This document shows, one piece after another, positions 37,532-49,068 of a stretch of DNA of 64,000 bases. The notes beneath the pieces are model-generated. The model had not been told where the DNA came from and did not search any database. It worked only from the letters and a program-made list of their open reading frames with translations. Numbering within the stretch: position 1 is the first letter of the stretch; every line of letters starts with the position of its first letter. Source of the stretch: Petrosia ficiformis (Eukaryota > Porifera > Demospongiae > Haplosclerida > Petrosiidae); contig OX345640.1 of the NCBI GenBank assembly GCA_947044365.1, positions 7,984,410 through 8,048,409 on the forward strand, written 5' to 3'. The position numbers were made by a program, and so were the translations under genes.

Positions 37532-37949
37532 GTTGAGCTATTTGTGGTACCATCAAAATGAATCATGGCTAAACAATAGTAAATTAGCACATGTCTACAA
37601 TACAATTTCCACCTCTTTGTTGAAACAAGAATATGAATTTCATCTATGGGAGATCATGTGAGTACATAAACTGTGTGATTCAATATTATGGTATATATAC
37701 AGTTAAGTTAACAAACTACCATCAGAAGATATAAAACACACTGATTTTCTGTGAGACAATAGATCTACATTGCATTATCAATTAGACCATCACACATACC
37801 TATATACATCTCCATCAACACATCCATTACATCTCATAAATAACCACTATTTATATAGCTACATATAAATAGTGGCTATCATTAGAACATACATAAATAT
37901 GATATATATTATACAAGTTAAAACTGTACAACTTTGCTATAGCATATTA

Positions 37950-38290
37950 TTAATAGTAACTCACTTGACACAATCTAAGTTTTCTCTTTGATTATATGAC
38001 TGCACTTGTAGTTCTATAAAGCAAATTAAATTAAGTAAAATGATATCAGACTTGTATATAACTAAGAGAGTCCACCCCTTTTATAATATTTACCCTTTGT
38101 TGAAATGTATGTATGAACATGTATGAATCTAAGCATATACCAGGTATCTGTTTACATACTCTAAGAGTTATTGTTCCACCCCTTTGTGTAGTGACTCTAT
38201 TTCAACTTAGGCTAATATGAGATTTCATAAACAGTTAATCTTACATTTACACATACATGTATATATACATAGGTATTAATTGTACCAATG
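37950..38290. repeat. Diverged copy of the DEATH-exon flanking intron
   Basis: Shares order and wording ('ctaagttttctctttg', 'gagagtccacccctttt', 'gtgactctatttcaact') with 10260-10570, 23850-24150, 6860-7090 and 8690-8860. In those loci the segment lies just upstream of a DEATH exon. No such exon is present here. The rest of 37,540-39,060 is AT-rich with nothing recognised. Confidence 0.55.
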
Positions 38291-39069
38291 TTATTATTAG
38301 TACTTATCTATAAGCACAATGTACTGTTTAATGTATGCTGTTACAAAGGATCACATAGGTTTACATGTACTTTATTACGGATCACACATACATGTAGATT
38401 TGCATAGGAGGTAGTTGTATCATTCCAATCATATTATGAGTATATGTGACTGTACATAAACACATATATTTTTAAAACTACTCAGTGATACAACGTCAGT
38501 ACTGTCACTATAAATAGTATCAGGTGTAGTAATGATATATAATTTTATGTTTATAATACATCATATATAATGCTGAATAACAATTAAGAGGATCAAGTAA
38601 TTGATAAATGCACCATGTGTATGTGAAGAAATACCTAAACCTTCAGTATTCAATTAAGTTGCTAGTATACATGCTAATGTACTATTATAGTCTCTAACTT
38701 TGTGCTACTTGTAGTGGAAGATATTGATAATTGATGAAACGTATTGAAATAGACAATTAATAATCACAAATTATACTGTCTAATGAAGGAGTTGTCCTCC
38801 ATATGAAACATAAAGTCTTCAATACTAAATGATGTCATAGTCTACAATTAGTATCTTAACATGTCTTGTATTCCACACATTAATGACATGTGGTAACTAA
38901 AATATGAGCATTTGGATTCATTAACGATAATTATTCTGTAGTAATAACTACAGTCTTATTGTCTCATGATCAAAGTTTCATCAAACATATTATTATACAA
39001 GTAATTACATAATAATTATATACATAATAATTGTATGCAACTAACTAACATGTACTCATGTATACATAC

Positions 39070-39142
39070 CATTTTAGTAACTACTATTGTTTAGAGTGGT
39101 ATTCTAATACAATAAGCAACATGATCAAAATCAGAAATGTAA
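39070..39142 (-). pseudogene. Third pseudo-exon copied from INPP5F
   Basis: Reads 'DFDHVAYCIRIPL' then a stop in the INPP5F frame. The flanking intron ('aactgaaaacagagaatgga') also resembles 51671-51700 in the parent gene, more so than in the two copies inside the 10-kb units. Confidence 0.65.
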
Positions 39143-39419
39143 CTGAAAACAGAGAATGGATAAATAGATAAAGAAGCAAGTAGATACACAGAATGACAAT
39201 AAATAGATGAATAAATAGTAGGATGAATGTATCACTGCAGAGACTTGACACATTAGACATGAACATAATATATAATTATAAAGATTGTATTACCTCAGTA
39301 TAGTTATGAACTTACAATCATTCATTAATAAAAGAGTATTTCTATTTATGTATAATGTGAGAAGTGTTTCATTATGCAGTGTAAAATGACATTATTGATT
39401 CAATTAATATACTAATGGA

Positions 39420-39700
39420 TTATGGGTTGCTTAGTTACAGGATAACCTCTTTTCCAGCCTACGGTATATAAGAACATAAAGGTCAGTCATCTATCATAAT
39501 AAAGAAGTCCTGCACCTACAGAGTTGGTCATTCTCAGTATTGAGATAAGTAATCGCATACAATAATTTATTGACCAATGGGATGGATTAATGATAGCCAA
39601 ATACTATACTCCCACGTGACCTACATTTTTATCAGGTGTCTGTTGATATAGTTCATATTACATTTCATTATCTTGTGCTTCACATCTAAATAATAACATT
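39420..39700. repeat. Diverged third copy of the 11,380-11,640 segment
   Basis: Matches 11380-11640 and 24975-25230 ('gggttgcttagttacagga', 'ttattgaccaatgggatgga'). A shorter relative sits at 12295-12400 and 25535-25640. Position relative to the INPP5F pseudo-exon differs from that in the 10-kb units, so the segments were rearranged. Confidence 0.6.
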
Positions 39701-39827
39701 AAAGTCTATGCAACATCATTAATCAAACACACATGTACATACATATATATAAATGTACATATGCATAATTACTGTATGTACATTATGGACGTATGAATAC
39801 ATAATATAATTATGTCATACTATCTGT

Positions 39828-40012
<185 letters not shown>

Positions 40013-40331
40013 TTCTATGTACAATGCATGTATGTTACACTTATGAGCATTCAGACCAATAAGTTAATATATATTATAAAGTTCATAAATTAAATATTAT
40101 TCTCCACTAGAAGATATATAGTTCAAGAGAATTCAATATAACTAAATAGTTGATGGAAATTTTCTAACAACAAAAGATTGTGTATGTTGACTATGATGTT
40201 CTTTACATTTTTTGAATTTAATGTGTGTACTTATATATGTATATATGTATGTGCAATATATGTATGTACAATGTATGTATGTATTATACAGTGCCTGAGA
40301 TCTATTGGCTAATTAATTCTTCAGTATATAC

Positions 40332-40611
40332 TAGGGCTGGGAATCGGCTGAGATTCTGAAATCGATTATCACTAACTCCAAGTCAATTGATAATCGATTA
40401 AAATCAGCGGAAGTAATTAGGCCAATTAAGTCAATTAATACAGGAAACTCCTCCCATTTGATGATCAAAAAGGACTTCAATATTGTACATTATTTGCTGT
40501 CACATGCGGAAAAGTATGTTGTTTGGAATAATTAGCATAATTGATATCACAGACTTATAATCGATAATCAGAAGAATTTTCAATATCGATTGATTAATCG
40601 TCCCAGCCCTA
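40332..40611. mobile_element. 280-bp hAT-type MITE, absent from paralogous site in gene A
   Basis: Ends 'tagggctggga' / 'tcccagcccta' with perfect 8-base duplication 'gtatatac' (40324-40331, 40612-40619). The flanks 40285-40323 and 40620-40700 align with 251-298 and 299-400 next to the gene A terminal DEATH exon, where the sequence is uninterrupted. Internal 'aatcgattatc' motifs. Non-coding. Confidence 0.92.
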
Positions 40612-40869
40612 GTATATACTAATGCATGGTTTACTCAATCTTCAGACCAGTCTGACACTTCTCTTTATATATCTGGAAGGTTTTTATCTTTTTAAACATA
40701 AAATAATTATGTTATTACTATAAATGTTTTATTATCAGTGAAAGTAGCATTAACAACAGTTTCTTTTGTCAGCAAAAAAATATTCAATTAATTTAATTAC
40801 CACAAAGTTGGTACTACATAGGACTCATAAGATTATTATAAAGTTGATTACAGAAATGGTTTTATATAA

Positions 40870-43800
40870 TTATTGACTAATGATAGCAGTAATTTGATTC
40901 ACACATATTCGTGCTTCTGTATTCTCATTTATTGCTTCAGGATCATATCTGTGTCGAAGCATGCCTTTCAGCGGATTCTCATCATTATCAAACTCAGGAG
41001 GAAGACAAAACCTGCCGACCCATTCAATAGGGAAAAACTTTTTCTCACGTTCTAAAGCATGTCGTAGCTCCAGTAAGCATTTATCAGACTGGAAGTAGTC
41101 AGTAGACAAAACACACACAAACAAATCACTGCTCTCAATGCCACTCTTCATTTTTGTAGTTAAATTTGCACCAGGATTTATGCCACCTTCATCATCTTTC
41201 CACACTTCAACATGTGGAATTCTATTAAGATCATTAAACAGATTATCAGCAAACTTCTTCTGTTCATCCTTCCACCTATAACTGATGAAAATGTTGAAAT
41301 CTCCATCTAAATTAATGAAAATATTTCATATTGTCACTAATGTAAGATAAATCATACCACTTAGGCTACATTGAGCTAAGGCAGGAGTAGGACTTTGTTC
41401 TGTGAAAAGAGGAGAATGTCACATGAAGTTATATCAGTTTGCTAATTCATACAAACCTTCTTTCATTTCATCAACTATGTCTGATAAGTGATTTACCTCC
41501 TTTAGTACTTGGAAAACTGCTTTCAGACAACCAGAACCTTGATTCTTAATTTTGTCACACACAAGATTTAGAAGGAAAATAGCTCCATCAATCCCTTTAT
41601 TACGTTGCACATTGGCCAAATCTGCTGGTCCAATTATCTGCTTGGCTTCAAAACCAACAGCAAGTGCAGAAAGTGCACCATCATTAATTTCTAACTTCTC
41701 ACAAATACGACCTTTAAATTTTCTCACAACATCAGCCATCTTGACAGGGAGAATAGACGAATCTAATTAGTAAACAGGTGTGATGTATGGAGAGGATATG
41801 TAAACTTGATAACCACACTATCTTTCAATCATGATAAGGAATTTATAGAAGATTGAACTAATTAATAAGCACAACTACTTTGCTGTGCATCCTATAAACC
41901 TGCAAAGTAGTTATACAGCTAACTACTGTGAAGTGCAAGTGGTTGTTGATATGATATATGATATCAGATTACATTATTGATAAGGGCTATATAGCGAAAA
42001 CAATGTTATTAATGTATAGGATTTGACAAAACCAAACATGTGGTGAAACTATTATTAGGAATGTATATAAAAAAATATATGATAATGTGATATTAATAAT
42101 GCCATGCAATGTATCAAAATGAAAGCTTGAAATATGTAGATTATTATGTAATAATCGTTTTTTGTTATAATTATTATCACATTATCATGTAATTTTGTGT
42201 GTGCATTCCTAATAATAATAACTTCACTACATGTTTGGTTTTGTCAAATCCAGTCACATATATATCATGTATATACACACTCAAATAGAGGAATTTCAAT
42301 CAGTTATAGGTGTGATACTTAAAATTTGTACCAGTACAATATCACACACAATGTAATTTGAGTTTGTACATTACTATGTGCCCAATACAAATGTATGTCA
42401 TCAGGCATTACATACCTGCCATTTGCTTTTTCGAAGGACTTTTTTGATATTTGTACGGTACAATGACTGGAATACTTAATTCTTTTGCTACTCCCAGGAA
42501 ATGAATACGAAATACACACCTTTCTGGTGGATCTTCAGATGTCCATTCAATACGAATAGGGATACAAGTAGACAGAGTTTCTAAAACCGAGGTTATGCAC
42601 ACCTATTAATAAAAATTAATAATAGCTATTCTCAAGTAATTGGCTTTTGCAATTTAAGTTTAACCTGTGTTACTGAACCTATCACTTCCCAATTTGTCCC
42701 AAAAACTTGCCGAGTACCCTTCCATCGTTTTAGTTCTACTTGCTGATGTTCATTGCCATCTTCTTCTGGTAACACTGCAATAGAAATAGTGTCTACACCC
42801 TCTTTCAGTACAAATGGCTGGAAATCTTCATAGACTGGTTTTTCACTGCTCTCCTGCTCTTGCTTTTGCTTTAGATACTATAACCATATTGAAATTAAAT
42901 TGTATATTATACAATAAACATTTGTATTAGTTAGTACCTCATAATGAGCATTTGTGTACTTAGTGATAAACAGTTTCACATTCCATAACACAGGGCTCTC
43001 AACTGGTATCAAGAAGAATAAAACTGCATAAGAACCACCAAAGAATAATCTTGATATTGACTGCTTTATCCACTCCAAAGCCTCGAATATACCCAAAAAA
43101 CAAAACTTGGCTTGGTGAATAAGAGCATATCTACCTGGTAAGAAACTTCCTCCATCCACTAGTCTAAAATGATATGGAGGACCAGTTGAAGTAGTTGCTG
43201 AAGCAAATGTCAGTTGACGAGCATCATCATCATTATTGATTATATAACAATGTTGAAGTTCGAGTGCGGCTGGTTTCTGTAAAATGTGTGAGAGAGAGAT
43301 AAAATAGTAGGCACTGACTGGAGATGTGTTTTTTGGAAATTTGAAAGGACCACTATAAATAGCATAGAGATCGAGGGTACCAATCTCTCCCTGAGGAATA
43401 GAACCTTCTGGTATATGTAGTCTGCAACCATATTTACTCCAGTCAACAGATAATGACTTATCACTACTAAATTCAGTGTGATGCTCTGCAATGAGCTCCA
43501 TGTTGTGAAGTAAAACATCTGAAAAATAAGGATGAGAATTATTCAACAGAAAATTGTTAATTTAATTACAATTACATTATTTGCCACCTATTATGCATCA
43601 TAAAGTATATACATCAAAATTTACTCGTTAATCTACAAAAAAATATAACTTTGAAAAAAAGTAAACATAGTTAATTTATATGATTTGGGCAAATAATTTG
43701 TGTTTATAATCTTATACCACTGGAATAATTTCTTCCATAATGCTAGTCCCCAAATGATAAAATGTAATTGTAGAACTAACCACAAGTTTAACAGTAAACC

Positions 43801-44577
43801 AATTTATATTTATGGTAAGCAATTATACTCATTGTTTCGCACATTTCCACTTTCAAAACAAGAATAATAGTGGATTCATATAATTATGTATATAGTATGA
43901 TGGTGACATCATCCCTTTGATGTGGTGAGTTCTATATATTGTATATAGATCTTCCATGTGCACAATATGCAGGAGATGTCAACATCATACAATATATTGT
44001 ATATAGTATGCTAACAGGTCCTATATACAGGACCCTTGTGTTGTGTCCTCAGATGTGATATAGCCCTCGCAGGCTCAGGCTATATCACATCCTTGGACAC
44101 AAAACTCAGCTCCTATGTTTTGTATATAGAACATGTTGGCATACTATATAATGCTATATAATTATATATATATATAATATATATATGCAATATATATAAC
44201 ATTGCTTCGAGGTGTGTATCAGACTATCAGCAATATCAGACCTGGACCCCGAGATAGCAGCCAGAGGCGGCTGCTATCGAGGGGTGAAGGGCTGTTATTG
44301 CTGATACACACTGAGAAGCCATGCTACATATAATATATTTTATACCTAACATGTACATCAGACATCTACTACTTTTTCCATTTGTAAACAACTCGTCTCC
44401 AACTCTTTTCAATCTACAACTTGACTGCGCAAGCTCAGACTGATGCAATCTATTATGAATATCATTATAGGTCTTATATCAGCCGTGTGGTTTCATATCC
44501 ACCTGTGGTTGAGTTTATATTGCGTATATTACGTATATAACACCTGTCGGTAACTTTGATGTGGCTGTTAGCTATGG

Positions 44578-44610
<33 letters not shown>

Positions 44611-47560
44611 TTATATGTAGTATATATACCATGGCTTCGAGGGATATATGTTGAATATAAGATCCGAGCATCAAGATATTGAGGTGCGAGGGTCTTATAT
44701 TCACCATATATACCGAGAAGCCATGGTACATATAATATATTCTATAGCTAACAGAAACATCAAAGAACAGGACAATGGACACGAGTAACAGGCTAACACA
44801 CCTTACACTTTCGGCGACATGGGGTAATCAAACGAATAGCTCCTCGGAAAAACGCCCATCTATTGGTTCTTTTTTTCTTTTTTTAAGAGACAAAGAGAGC
44901 TTCTTTTCTGTGTTTACTTGTCGAACACGCTTCATAGCCTTCATTCTCTGTAGACTTTCGGTGACTGCGCATGTGCAAAACCATGACGTCATACTAGGGA
45001 TGATATATGGCATATATCCCTGCTGTACTCGTGAATGAACTTTGATGTGGTTGTATGACTTCCCTGCGGTTGTATAACTGCCCTGTGGTCGGGGATATAT
45101 GCCATATATACGCCCTGTTGGCTATTTGATTTTTCTGTTAACTATGGTATATATCTATATATATATATATATTTTTTTTTATTTTTTTTTTATGTATATG
45201 TAATAGCCATATATAGGTGGTATGATTTTGCCATTTTCCATAGTTAATCCAAGTCATTCCAAGTCATTAATTTCAATTTAAATAAGCCCATATCCAATGA
45301 ATACAATTTTTATGACTCACTTAGTTGCTCTGATTTTGAAGGAATCAAATCAGTTGATGAGTCACTTGATGGTTTATATAATTGATCCTGCTGTTCTGTT
45401 GTAAGTGGATTGGAATAAGAAAGAGCAGTTTCTTGTGGTGACAATGGTTGTTGCGGTGATGACAATAATGAGATAGAGGTATCATTTTCTCTTGAGTGAC
45501 TAGGTCTCAAGCACTTTTCAGTAATATCTGTGACTTGATTTTGATTTTTCCTCTGGCAAGATGGACTACTTCTACTAATAACACTCAGTCTATTCGGTAT
45601 ATTTAGTGTCTCCATTGAATCCTTAATGCTAGTTATAATAGTTTTAAGTTCTTTTATGACATCTGTAATCTTCATCTCAGTGGATTCGGCTTGAGATGCA
45701 AACTTGTTTATTTCCTCAAGTAGTTTATTCCACTGCTCCTCACCACGTATTATTGTTTCATCTCTTTCCTTGATAAGCTTATCAATGTTATGTTTGAAGT
45801 GACCAAATCCTGATATGAACATCGAAAACTATTCATGAGCAAAAAAATTTGGTGTAAAATACATAATCAAGCATAACAATTTATGTTGAGCAAATATAGA
45901 ATTCTTAATCATAGTCAATACTGAAAATATATAAAGTAGGAATTCCTCATAGAAGACTTCAGAAGCCCGCATTGTTATACATAAGAAATTCATATAAAAC
46001 AAGTTGGGAATTGCTTAAATACAAAGCTTGTAATAAAGTACACATATATAGCAGATTTGTACACAAATGAATCACATTGTATTTACAATAATGAACTAGT
46101 GGTGCAGAACACCCTCATCCTAAAACCCTACAGTTCGATGATCATGTGACATTTGCCACATTTCCAAGACCTAAAACTCAAGTTTTCTGTAGCCTGTTTA
46201 GTAAGCACAGAGCAATTTTTATCAACCTGTAAAACCCAAAAAGTTTATGAACAAGGTTTGGAGGTTAACGTAGAACCAAAGATTAAGTACTTGCACAACT
46301 ATAAAGCAAAATATGAATTAAAGAGCTGTACTTATGCAGAGTTATATGGAATTTTGTTCACATACTTTCTGTGTTTTAATGTCCTTACATCTTCTTTCAT
46401 TTTTACTCTAAATGTTTTCTATTATTATTATTTTGTTTGTTTTTTTTCCTGAATGGTGAATAATTTGTAAATATTTTTTGGTAACTTGCAGATCACTTGC
46501 AATTGAAAAGTATGGACAGCCATTTTTTCCATGCCATCTCTACCTAGAGACTAGAGTACTATTATACTTTATGATATGTCTGGCTACGTGAGACTAAACT
46601 GCAGTTTGCATTCAAGTAAAATCTTTATAACACCTGGATACACTACAAAACACGATTTTAAACTGTAGACTTGTAGCTAGCTAGCTAGCTGGTAATCTAT
46701 AGTCTGGCGTGGCCACACCCTTCGCTTGGAGGAGGAAGGGTCTGGTAACAGCAGCACGAATGAGTTGTGGAAATGGAATTTAATTACTGTGAAGCTGGAA
46801 TCTTAATTACCAGAAAAAGGTCTGGCTTGCTAATAAGCATGGGCTGAATTTGTATTGCTTGTGGACAGGATTGCTTTACCACACTCTCCATAATAGCAAC
46901 GAGATCGAGAGGCGTCACAATACTGCCAGTAGTGTCTCTTAATTAATTTGTCATAGGCTTTTGGCAGGCAGCCTGTAAAACCATGCCGGCTTTTGACATA
47001 CCTGGTTGGTAACACAGCAAAAACATCTCTGTCACTCATGAACTCTAATAACACTAACCTTTTCTCCTCTTTCAGCGCTGTGTAAACAATAATCCTTGTG
47101 TGCACACTCAATCTCACACTTCTTTTCAGCCATATTTTCAAGGTGATTATTACGTTTGCATTTTTGCGGTTAATTATTCGCGTAGAACAATGTAGCAGGA
47201 ACTCTTGCTACACTCCACAACTCCTTCGTGCTATTGTTACCAGACCCTTCCTCCTCCAAGCGAAGGGTGTGGCCACGCCAGACTAGCTAATCTATGAAAA
47301 CATGCATACTTAAATCCCCAAAAAAGGGTGATAATATTTCAATAGCCTGCAATATATCACATTATTATCAATGGCTGATTTATTGCCAATCTAACTACGG
47401 ATACCATTATGTGTAACTAATGTTTAAATTACACAGTTAACTACACATACACCACATGAACATATTCAACACCCACTTGCACAAGATGTAACATATACAG
47501 TACCTTTTCGTTAGATATGACCTGAGTAGGCTCCTGATATCGATAATTGCTTTCAGGCAT
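40870..47560 (-). CDS. Gene E: coiled-coil / ZU5 / UPA / CARD-like / TIR protein (776 residues)
   Basis: Exons: 47504-47560 (ATG), 45321-45828, 42938-43518, 42665-42877, 42416-42602, 41457-41762, 41358-41399, 40870-41306 (stop). They total 2331 bases, a closed frame of 776 residues. Residues 20-188 start with a coiled coil and continue into a Ser/Gln-rich linker. ZU5 is 189-382 ('GCRLHIPEGSIPQGEIGTLD'), UPA-like 383-515, CARD-like about 516-617 ('EINDGALSALAVGFEAKQI'), TIR 632-776 ('DFNIFISYRWKDEQKKFADN', 'VWKDDEGGINPG', 'SSDLFVCVLSTDYFQSDKC'). ZU5 and first UPA exon lengths (581, 213) equal those of gene A. TIR domains act as signalling adaptors or NAD-cleaving enzymes; which applies here cannot be said. 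Alternative: the CARD-TIR part could be a separate 253-residue gene starting at the ATG at 41739. The in-frame acceptor at 41762 favours fusion. Confidence 0.62.
42019..42251. mobile_element. 233-bp MITE-like element with about 46-bp TIRs
   Basis: Left arm begins 'ggatttgacaaaaccaaac' and the right arm ends 'gtttggttttgtcaaatcc'; pairing continues about 46 bases. The paralogous stretch next to gene A (about 690-705) lacks it. The TSD is not clear (perhaps TA). It lies in the intron between the UPA and CARD-like exons of gene E. Confidence 0.8.
43900..45180. repeat. Cluster of palindromic hairpin modules in a gene E intron
   Basis: Three strong hairpins: 44042-44065 with 44078-44101; 44203-44325 with centre 'gatagcagccagaggcggct'; and 44628-44665 with 44691-44727. 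The last two share tips 'atggcttcgag...gagaagccat' followed by a 'taatatatt' stretch. TA tracts and T tracts separate the modules. A minus-strand ORF, 45013-44828, with Lys/Arg-rich sequence is unexplained. Origin unknown; probably a composite, palindrome-rich transposon family. Confidence 0.55.
45840..46690. other. Intronic spacer with one dispersed repeat
   Basis: Lies between exon 1 and exon 2 of gene E. 46170-46360 resembles 4950-5150 (the family of the hairpin at 5051). Otherwise AT-rich; the plus-strand ORF 46153-46452 has no recognisable protein. Confidence 0.5.
46700..47285 (-). mobile_element. 586-bp TIR element with a second RecQ-like helicase fragment
   Basis: Ends 'tagtctggcgtggccacac' and 'gtgtggccacgccagacta'. 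TIRs extend about 50 bases through a 'cttcgcttggaggaggaagg' segment. Flanking 9-mers 'ggtaatcta' and 'gctaatcta' differ at one position. The interior (minus, about 47080-46900) reads 'KEEKRLVLLEFMSDRDVFAV' then 'LPTRYVKS', a decayed RecQ Q-motif/P-loop region. Same tip as the 13.8-kb element but a different internal sequence, so a sister subfamily. Confidence 0.8.
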
Positions 47561-47643
47561 CTTAGTTAGAAAGAATCAAAATCCCACCCGAAAATTCATT
47601 TAGATATACAGGAAGTAAAGAAGTAATTAACAATTCCCTACAC

Positions 47644-48838
47644 ATTAGACCTTTTCACGTAAAGCGTTGAGGAATTCATTAGTTGGATAATGAACGTGAC
47701 ATCACTTCCGGGGTACATTCTTGCGCCATCTTGGGGTACTTTTGTATTGAAGTCAATGGAGAAAAACACTATTTTTGATAACGAATAGTTTGCTTCGTGT
47801 ACCGTATATTTTAATATAAAGTACATCAATGAAAAGATCGAAATCCATGCTCTCTAATGGTGTAAAAATCGTTGTTAGTTTTTGGAAACAAGGAGAGATA
47901 CTTTTTACTTCCTGTTGGAGTATAAAATGTAAGTCTAAACTCTGTATGGCTGTTTCTATACTAGATCAGTATCATTGATTTTTCTCTTAGAACTTACATG
48001 TCATAAATTATATTATATATATACACACACATTATAATTATATATATTATACAATTATATAATAGACTTTCAAGATGCCCAATAGCATGTGTCTCTTATT
48101 TCTAGTCATACTAAGGGAAACAACAAAGAAGTCACTGTTTCTTTTCCCATCACAACCAAACAAGAAAGAGACATGGCTCAAGAGTTCTCAATCTAACTAA
48201 AGATGGTATTAGAGAACACAACGGTATCTGTAGTCGACATTTTGTAGTAGTACAACCGATGATGATAAAGGTCATATAGAGATATGAACCATCTGTCAAT
48301 GACTTTAACTTCATTTCTCTAATTCTCTTTGCCTCTAATAAATTTTAAAAAGTAAAATTATAAGATTATAGTATATATATTTATTTATCCATGTAATATA
48401 ACTATATACACTCGCTTGTCTATAACTTTGGCTTTCTTTTGAAGACACTTTTGGAAACTTCAGTTCCATGACAAAGAATGTAATGGTTCCTCCAAAGTAA
48501 CACCAGGGATATCAGTTAGTTCAATGTTCCATGACAATGGTAGTTTTACACTTCAACAGGAAGTAAAAAGCAGCTCACCTTTTTTCCAAAAACTAACAGC
48601 ATTTTTGTCTAGATTTTTACACCATTAGAGAGCATGGATTTCGATCTTTTCATTTATGTACTTTATATTAAAATATACGGTACACGAAGCAAACTATTCG
48701 TTATCAAAAATAGTGTTTTTCTCCATTGACTTCAATACAAAAGTACCCCAAGATGGCGCAAGAATGTACCCCGGAAGTGATGTCACGTATCAATTATCAC
48801 AGTGCTACATTCCAGCGCTTTACGTGAAAAGGTCTAAT
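47644..48838 (+). mobile_element. 1.2-kb element with about 290-bp TIRs and a broken THAP domain
   Basis: Left arm 47644-47928 and right arm 48547-48838 are inverted copies at roughly 85-90% identity, starting 'attagaccttttcacgtaaa'. Between them, 48075-48268 on the plus strand carries a THAP-like zinc-finger piece. THAP DNA-binding domains are typical of P-superfamily and Kolobok transposases. No transposase core remains and no TSD is clear. It sits between the start of gene E and the end of INPP5F. Confidence 0.75.
48075..48268 (+). pseudogene. THAP-domain remnant
   Basis: From ATG at 48075 the frame reads 'ETTKKSLFLFPSQPNKKETW' with a TAA at 48198. A +1 frame from 48202 continues 'DGIREHNGICSRHF', the conserved CxxHF end of THAP domains. 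The first Cys pair of the C2CH finger is not clear. Frameshifted, hence non-functional. Confidence 0.65.
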
Positions 48839-49068
48839 AAACTATACTATATATTATTAAAATTAATATTATTATAGAGCCTATAAGTACCTAATAAATT
48901 ATCATTAATTCTCCTAAAGACAAATTATCACATATGGTGATTGCCTCCAACTAAAATTCTTTAATAATTATTAATAATTATAATAAATACAATACAATAT
49001 TTGGTATTTGATATCAGATAAAAAGATTAAAAATTGTAACACATTTCACAACATTAGTGTACACATTA

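Noticed and set aside
44828..45013. Lys/Arg-rich 61-codon minus-strand ORF as a real exon of gene E
   Set aside because: It lies within palindrome-rich repeat DNA, lacks matching splice phases and has no homologue in gene A.
46153..46452. 99-codon plus-strand ORF
   Set aside because: Covers a dispersed repeat also present near 5000; the translation has no recognisable features.
47638..48877. Two facing ORFs of about 65 codons as a divergent gene pair
   Set aside because: They are the two arms of the long terminal inverted repeats read outward; not genes.
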